Positions 59,066-64,000 of a stretch of DNA of 64,000 nt are shown in pieces (position 1 is the first letter of the stretch; the number at the start of each line of letters is the position of its first letter). The translations under genes and the position numbers were made by a program. The notes under the pieces were generated by a model. The model was not told the DNA's origin, searched no databases, and was given only the letters and a program-made list of their open reading frames with translations. Origin of the DNA: Corynebacterium stercoris (GTDB lineage Bacteria; Actinomycetota; Actinomycetes; Mycobacteriales; Mycobacteriaceae); NCBI RefSeq assembly GCF_024160105.1, contig NZ_JAMFTQ010000001.1, positions 1 to 64,000 of the forward strand. Direction: 5' to 3'.

Positions 59066-61201
59066 ATGACGTCCCCGCAGGCACCGCGCTCAACGACCCC
59101 CACGGGGTCCAGCGCGTACCGCGTGGACCTGGACGGGCTGCGCGGCTACGCCATCGCGCTGGTGGTGATCTTCCACGTATTCGTCGGCCGCGTCTCCGGC
59201 GGCGTGGACGTGTTCCTCTTCCTTTCTGGGTACTTCTTCCTGGGCGGGCAGCTGCGTTACGCGATGCGCCCCTTCCCCAGCCTCAACCCGTGGTGGCCGT
59301 TCTGGCGCACCGTTCGGCGCCTCGTCCCCGCGCTAGTGGTGGTGCTTGGCGCCACGCTCATCGGGATCCTCGCCTTGACGCCGGAGCTGCTCAACGAGGA
59401 GCTCGCGCGCCAGTTCACCGCCTCCCTCCTCTACTTCCAGAACTGGGAGCTCACGGCACAAAACGCGGCATACGCTGCGGCGAGCGACACCACGTCCCCG
59501 CTGCAGCACCTGTGGTCCATGTCGGTGCAGGGCCAGTTCTACATTTTCGGCATTTGCTTTGCGACGCTCATTGCCTGGCTCGTCAGCACCGCGAAGGTGA
59601 GCAAGGCAAACGCGCAGCGCTGGGCTGTTGCGGTGCTGGGCATCATCACCGTTGCATCGTTCGCCTACGCCTCGCGTTTCGGTTTCGAGGGCACGCCCGC
59701 CAACTACTACTCCACGTTCTCCCGTGCCTGGGAGCTCTCGCTCGGCGCGCTCCTCGCGTTCGTGCCCCGGGATTGGTACCTCCCGCAGCGCGGCTCCTGG
59801 GTCGCCGCGCTCACCGGCGTGGTGATGATTACCGCTACCGGCATCATCATTCCCACCTCGCTGGCGTTCCCCGGCCCGTTGGCGCTGCTGCCGATCACCG
59901 GCGCTGCGCTGGTGATCCTCGCCGGCAACGCGAACCCGGTATCCACCATGCTCGCATCCAAGCCGATGACGTGGTTGGGCGGCATTGCTTACTCGCTGTA
60001 CCTGTGGCACTGGCCGCTTTTGATCGTCGTCACCGCCTCCGGCGGCTTCGAGACTCCGCCGCCCGCGATTGGTGTCGCGGTCATTTTGGCTTCCCTGGCG
60101 CTCGCCCACGTCACGCACGCGCTGGTCGAGCAGCCGCTGCGCCAGCACCGCAAGCGCCCGCTGAGCTTCGACACGCCCGTCGTCGACGCGCGCGCGGCGC
60201 TTCGCACTCCCGCCGGTGCAGGCCGAGCGGTGGGCGGCGCGATCGTCGCCGTGCTCTTCGCGTGCGGACTCGCGGTGCAACCGGTGTGGGACGCGCGGAT
60301 CAACAACGCCGACAAACCACTCGATCCCGCCAAGTACCCCGGGGCGACGGCCCTCATCGACGCCGAGGTGCCGAAGGCGAAGCCGCAGCCGAACCCGCAT
60401 CTGATTGGCGGGATCTATCCGCCGATCGGCGAGCAGGAGTGCATGATCTTCCTGCCCGCGCCGCCCGACGAGATGCCGCGCCCCGACTGCACCTTCGGCG
60501 ACCTAGATGCCGAAACCACCGTGGTGATGGTGGGCGGCTCCCACATCGAGCCGTTCGGCATTCCGCTGGACATCTTGGGCAAGGAGCACGGCTTCAAGGT
60601 GGTGCCGTTCGTGCGCCAAGAGTGCCCGCTGGTCATCGGTGGTGTCGACCGCTTCGAGATCGTGTCTGAGGTATGCGCCGAATGGGGCGAGCGCGTCTAC
60701 TCGACGATCGTCGAGATGCAGCCCGATCTTGTCATTTCCACCTCGACGCGCCCAGGCGGCCGCGCGGGTGCGGCTGGCTCCGCGGCGGACACGGTGCCGG
60801 ATGCGTACGCCAACTTGTGGGCGAACTTCGCCGACGCGGGCATCCCCTTCCTGGGGCTTCGCGACAACCCGTGGTTCTTCGACCCTTTCGGCAACCCCAT
60901 GGACCCGAACCTGTGCATCGTCGCCGGCGGCACCGAGGAGAGCTGCTCCATGCCGGCCGCCGCCGCGTACCCGGGGCCGGATCCCGCGGCGGGTTACCTC
61001 GACGGGATGCAGAATCTCTTCAGCATCGACACCGCCCACTGGTACTGCCCCGGCGAGACCTGCCCGCCGCAGATCGGCAACGTGTATGTCTACCGAGACC
61101 AGAACCACATCTCAAACGCGTACGCGCGCAGCCTCACCCAGCTGCTGTGGAGCGAGTTGGTCAAGGTCTTCGACCAACTCGGCGTGGCTTACCGGCCCTA
61201 A
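59066..61201 (+). CDS. Acyltransferase-3 membrane protein fused to an SGNH domain (OafA-like)
   Basis: The 711-residue protein has an acyltransferase-3 domain with about ten membrane helices (about 20-375). It starts with YRVDLDGLRGYAIALVVIFHVF, including the conserved His, and has the LWHWPL segment near residue 315. After another helix (about 390-410) an extracellular SGNH-like domain follows. Its block I reads GGSH (490-493) rather than the usual GDSH, and block V is DQNH (678-681). Such proteins transfer acyl, often acetyl, groups to cell-surface glycans or lipids; in corynebacteria cell-wall glycolipids are plausible targets. Confidence 0.9.
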   Translation: MTSPQAPRSTTPTGSSAYRVDLDGLRGYAIALVVIFHVFVGRVSGGVDVFLFLSGYFFLGGQLRYAMRPFPSLNPWWPFWRTVRRLVPALVVVLGATLIGILALTPELLNEELARQFTASLLYFQNWELTAQNAAYAAASDTTSPLQHLWSMSVQGQFYIFGICFATLIAWLVSTAKVSKANAQRWAVAVLGIITVASFAYASRFGFEGTPANYYSTFSRAWELSLGALLAFVPRDWYLPQRGSWVAALTGVVMITATGIIIPTSLAFPGPLALLPITGAALVILAGNANPVSTMLASKPMTWLGGIAYSLYLWHWPLLIVVTASGGFETPPPAIGVAVILASLALAHVTHALVEQPLRQHRKRPLSFDTPVVDARAALRTPAGAGRAVGGAIVAVLFACGLAVQPVWDARINNADKPLDPAKYPGATALIDAEVPKAKPQPNPHLIGGIYPPIGEQECMIFLPAPPDEMPRPDCTFGDLDAETTVVMVGGSHIEPFGIPLDILGKEHGFKVVPFVRQECPLVIGGVDRFEIVSEVCAEWGERVYSTIVEMQPDLVISTSTRPGGRAGAAGSAADTVPDAYANLWANFADAGIPFLGLRDNPWFFDPFGNPMDPNLCIVAGGTEESCSMPAAAAYPGPDPAAGYLDGMQNLFSIDTAHWYCPGETCPPQIGNVYVYRDQNHISNAYARSLTQLLWSELVKVFDQLGVAYRP

Positions 61202-61220
61202 GGGCTAGCGGCGGTGTGGG

Positions 61221-62867
61221 CTAGCGGCGCTTGCCCATCCGCTTCATCGCCTGCTCGAAGTCCAGGTTGTTTAGGTCCATGCCTTGCATGCCGGCGGGCA
61301 GCTGCTCCTGCAGCTTCTCCAGCTCCTTCATGTCAGGCATTCCCGGCATACCAGGCATTCCGCCCATGCCGGGCATTCCCGGCATCCCGCCCATTCCGGG
61401 CATCTGCGGCATGCCGCCGCCTTGACGCTTCGGCGGCTTACGCTTGCCGTTCTTGCCCTTGCGGCCCTTCGGCTTCTTCTTCGTTGCAGATCGTCCGCCC
61501 ATGCCCGGCACACCCGGTAGACCGAACTGGTTCGCCATCTGGCTCATCATCTTCTTCGCCTCGAAGAAACGATCCACCAGCTGGTTGACTTCCGCGACGG
61601 TGACACCGGAACCGTTGGCGATACGCTTCCGTCGAGAAGCATTCAGGATCTTCGGATCCTCGCGCTCCTGCGGGGTCATACCGCGGATGATGGCCTGGAT
61701 GCGGTCGAGCTGCTTCTCGTCGACCATGTCAGCCATCTCGTTCATTGCCTTGCCGCCCGGCATCATCTTGAGCAGGTTGCCGATCGGACCCATGCGGCGG
61801 ATCATCAAAAGCTGGTCGAGGAAGTCCTCGAGCGTGAGCTCACCCGATGCCAGCTTGCCGGCCGCTGCCTCCGCGTCCTGCTCGTTGAACGTCTGCTCAG
61901 CCTGCTCGATGAGCGACAGCAGGTCGCCCATGCCCAGGATGCGGCTGGCCATGCGATCCGGGTGGAAGACGTCGAAGTCTTCGAGCTTCTCGCCGGTGGA
62001 GGCGAAAAGGATCGGCTTGCCGGTGACCTCGCGGATGGACAGCGCGGCACCACCGCGGGCATCGCCGTCGAGCTTCGTCAGCACGACACCGGTGAAATCG
62101 ACACCATCGGCGAAGGCCTGCGCGGTAGTGACCGCGTCTTGACCAATCATCGCATCGATGACGAACAGAACCTCATCCGGATTGACGGCATCGCGGATGT
62201 TGCGGGCCTGCGTCATCAGGGTCTCGTCGATACCGAGGCGACCGGCGGTATCGATGATGACCACATCGTTCTTGTTCTGCTTCGCGTACTCAACACCCTG
62301 CTGCGCCACTGCGACCGGGTCGCCGTGGGAGGTGCCCATGTCGTGGTCGTGGGTGTCCAGGGACGTGCCCGGGTCTGGAGCGAACGTCGGCACGCCTGCG
62401 CGCTCACCGACGATCTGCAGCTGCTGCACCGCGCCCGGGCGCTGGAGGTCACAGGCCACCAGGATCGGGGTGTGGCCCTGCTTGGCCAGGTGCTTCGCCA
62501 ACTTGCCGGCGAGCGTCGTCTTACCGGCACCCTGCAGACCCGCAAGCATGATCACAGTCGGCGGGTTCTTCGCTAGGTTGAGGCGGCGGGTCTCGCCGCC
62601 GAGGATTGCGGTGAGCTCCTCGTCGACGATCTTGATTACCTGCTGCGCCGGGTTCAGCGCCTCAGAAACGTCGGCGCCGAGCGCGCGCTCCTTAACCCGC
62701 TTAATGAAGGTGCGGACGACCGGCAGCGAAACATCCGCCTCCAGCAGCGCGATGCGGATCTCGCGAGCGGTGGCGTTAATGTCGGCCTCAGTGAGCTTGC
62801 CTTTTCCTCGCAGGCCACCGAGGGCCGATTGCAGGCGGTCGGACAAAGACTCAAACACGTCGAGCAC
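61221..62867 (-). CDS. ffh: Signal recognition particle protein Ffh
   Basis: Ffh (548 residues) binds 4.5S RNA and signal sequences and targets proteins to FtsY and the Sec machinery. The N domain (1-85) is followed by the GTPase domain with GLQGAGKTT, DTAGR and TKLDGDARGG. The M domain begins near residue 325 and carries the RRRKRIANGSG-like RNA-binding motif (SRRKRIANGSG). The C-terminus is unusually rich in Met, Gly and Pro (about 480-520), a low-complexity tail seen in actinobacterial Ffh. Confidence 0.98.
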   Translation of the reverse strand: MLDVFESLSDRLQSALGGLRGKGKLTEADINATAREIRIALLEADVSLPVVRTFIKRVKERALGADVSEALNPAQQVIKIVDEELTAILGGETRRLNLAKNPPTVIMLAGLQGAGKTTLAGKLAKHLAKQGHTPILVACDLQRPGAVQQLQIVGERAGVPTFAPDPGTSLDTHDHDMGTSHGDPVAVAQQGVEYAKQNKNDVVIIDTAGRLGIDETLMTQARNIRDAVNPDEVLFVIDAMIGQDAVTTAQAFADGVDFTGVVLTKLDGDARGGAALSIREVTGKPILFASTGEKLEDFDVFHPDRMASRILGMGDLLSLIEQAEQTFNEQDAEAAAGKLASGELTLEDFLDQLLMIRRMGPIGNLLKMMPGGKAMNEMADMVDEKQLDRIQAIIRGMTPQEREDPKILNASRRKRIANGSGVTVAEVNQLVDRFFEAKKMMSQMANQFGLPGVPGMGGRSATKKKPKGRKGKNGKRKPPKRQGGGMPQMPGMGGMPGMPGMGGMPGMPGMPDMKELEKLQEQLPAGMQGMDLNNLDFEQAMKRMGKRR

Positions 62868-63160
62868 TCCTAGCTGTAGCGATTACGTTTGTTGTAACTT
62901 GTCCCAGCCTAGCGGGTGACCTCGCGCACCCTCTAAACGCTGATCGCTGCCGTGGATGTCTGAGAGCTCCACCCCCGCCCAGAAAGATTCTGCAAAATCT
63001 TTCAGAGGCGCACCTGTTTCCCCAGGTCGCTACATTTCGTGACAATCTGCCGGAAACCGGCAGGCACGGCGGAAACCGGCAGGCACGCCGGAAACCGGCA
63101 GGCACGCCGGAAACCGGAAGGCACGCCGAAAACCGGCAGGCACGCCGGAAGCTGTCGAGA
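62868..63160. other. Intergenic region between ffh and ftsY with repeats
   Basis: No gene is supported here; the minus-strand frame at 62851-63210 is read from the repeat. The region holds a partial GGAGCTC-type unit (62959-62971), an 8-bp hairpin GAAAGATT/AATCTTTC (62982-62989 with 62996-63003) and a 19-bp tandem repeat (63051-63145). It should include the ffh promoter. Confidence 0.6.
63051..63150. repeat. 19-bp tandem repeat, five copies (VNTR-like)
   Basis: Unit CGGAAACCGGCAGGCACGC repeats at 63051, 63070, 63089, 63108 and 63127, with a partial sixth copy. Two copies are identical and three differ by a single base. The period is not a multiple of three, so it is not coding. It lies between the ftsY terminator and ffh. 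Confidence 0.9.
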
Positions 63161-63200
63161 CCAAAACGGGCCGAGACCCCGCAGTGGGGATCCCGGCCCG
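63161..63200 (-). terminator. Intrinsic terminator of ftsY
   Basis: Outer arms CGGGCC (63167-63172) and GGCCCG (63195-63200) enclose a second stem CCCC/GGGG. On the minus strand TTTT follows (63163-63166 complement). It lies 18 nt past the ftsY stop. Confidence 0.85.
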
Positions 63201-63218
63201 CAAATGCCAACCGACGAA

Positions 63219-64000
63219 CTACCCGAGCAAGGCGTCCACGAAGCTCTCAACCTCGAACGGTGCAAGGTCGTCGGCGCCCTCGCCGAGGCCAACAAGCTTG
63301 ACCGGCACACCGAGCTCCTCCTGCACCTGGAACACGATGCCGCCCTTAGCGGTGCCATCGAGCTTGGTCAGCACCACGCCGGTGATGTCGACGACGTCGC
63401 GGAACACGCGGGCCTGGGTGATGCCGTTCTGGCCGACGGTCGCGTCAAGCACCAGCAACACCTCGTCGACGTTGCTCTTCTTCTCCACCACACGCTTGAC
63501 CTTGCCGAGCTGGTCCATCAGGCCGGTGGACGTGTGCAGGCGGCCGGCGGTGTCAACGAGCACCACGTCGGCACCCTGCTCAACACCGGTTGCCACGGCG
63601 TCGAAGGCCACGGATGCCGGATCGGCGCCTTCCTTGCCGCGAACGGTCGACGCACCGACGCGGCGGCCCCAGGTCTCAAGCTGGTCGGCAGCAGCCGCAC
63701 GGAACGTATCCGCTGCGCCGAGCACAACGGTGTGGCCCATCGAGACCAGTACGCGAGCGAGCTTGCCGGTGGTCGTGGTCTTGCCGGTGCCGTTCACGCC
63801 AACCACCAGAATCACGGCCGGCTTGCCGTCGTTCGGCATCGCCTTGATGGAGCGATCCATGTCTGGGCGGCCAGCCTCGACCAAAGTCTCACGCAGCATT
63901 GCGCGCGCCTCCGCCTCGCTGGACACACCGCGTTCGGCGATCTTCTCGCGCAGGTTGTCCACAACCTTCATGGTCAGCTCCGCGCCGAGGTCCGCCATGA
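63219..64000 (-). CDS. ftsY: Signal recognition particle receptor FtsY (5' end outside the window)
   Basis: FtsY is the membrane-associated GTPase receptor for the SRP. The 260 codons present include the end of the N domain and the complete G domain: GVNGTGKTTTTGKLA (about 68-82), DTAGRLHTSTGLMDQL, and TKLDGTAKGG near the C-terminus. An ATG occurs at 63998, but corynebacterial FtsY carries a long acidic N-terminal region, and the frame is open to the window end. The gene is therefore taken as partial. It ends in a strong terminator. Confidence 0.95.
   Translation of the reverse strand, partial: MADLGAELTMKVVDNLREKIAERGVSSEAEARAMLRETLVEAGRPDMDRSIKAMPNDGKPAVILVVGVNGTGKTTTTGKLARVLVSMGHTVVLGAADTFRAAAADQLETWGRRVGASTVRGKEGADPASVAFDAVATGVEQGADVVLVDTAGRLHTSTGLMDQLGKVKRVVEKKSNVDEVLLVLDATVGQNGITQARVFRDVVDITGVVLTKLDGTAKGGIVFQVQEELGVPVKLVGLGEGADDLAPFEVESFVDALLG

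Noticed and set aside
63051..63150. Possible CRISPR array
   Set aside because: The repeats are directly tandem with no spacers, the unit is 19 bp, and no cas genes are present.
62851..63210. Minus-strand frame with repeated Cys/Arg/Phe peptides between ffh and ftsY
   Set aside because: The repeated peptide arises from reading the 19-bp DNA repeat in three frames. It also contains the ftsY terminator and overlaps the ffh start.

Overview
The window is a piece of a high-GC actinobacterial chromosome, almost certainly a Corynebacterium. The indicators are a ChrSA two-component system divergent from an HrtBA-type heme exporter, mycothione reductase, a PptT/PptH gene pair, a DUF2469 gene beside rnhB, a DUF2631 gene beside dxr, and corynebacterial/mycobacterial gene order around truB, infB-nusA-rimP, ispG-rseP-dxr, tsf-rpsB and lepB-rplS. 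I cannot name the species. About 63 protein genes are supported and coding density is high. No tRNA, rRNA or CRISPR array was recognised.

Left part (1-13.1 kb, mostly minus strand). This is the RNA and translation cluster rpsO, nucleoside hydrolase, ribF, (truB on plus), pptT-pptH, a MATE exporter, nrnA, rbfA, infB, ylxR, nusA and rimP. A divergent lipoprotein gene follows. Then comes an intact 1,460-bp IS3-family element (13970-15429) with a 3-bp target duplication. It sits inside the loop of a palindromic repeat that belongs to a small dispersed family.

Middle part (15.6-34.3 kb). proS and yaaA diverge, followed by a membrane protein, a staphylococcal-type nuclease and a sirtuin. Next is a YefM-YoeB toxin-antitoxin operon whose toxin gene carries a +1 frame disruption at a CTT-TGA site. 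ChrSA and HrtBA (heme sensing and export) follow with a perfect 20-bp palindrome between them. Then come an RsmC-like methyltransferase, cobA, selO, mqo, a hydrolase, mtr, map and a penicillin-binding lipoprotein.

Right part (34.3-64 kb). Isoprenoid, envelope and translation genes: ispG, site-2 protease, dxr, DUF2631, rlmN, cdsA, frr, an amidase, pyrH, tsf and rpsB. After these come an M23 peptidase, xerC, the dprA-comM-yraN group, DUF2469, rnhB, lepB, rplS, tex, a Dcu-type C4-dicarboxylate transporter, trmD (with an unusual C-terminal extension), rimM, rpsP, an SGNH-fused acyltransferase, ffh and ftsY (cut by the window end).

The window is mainly core genome. The best candidates for something new are the yoeB CTT-TGA frameshift, the dispersed GGAGCT-S-TCAGCG palindrome family and the IS insertion into it, the TrmD extension, an inverted pair of consensus DnaA boxes upstream of the M23 peptidase, and a sequence motif that recurs just past several terminators.
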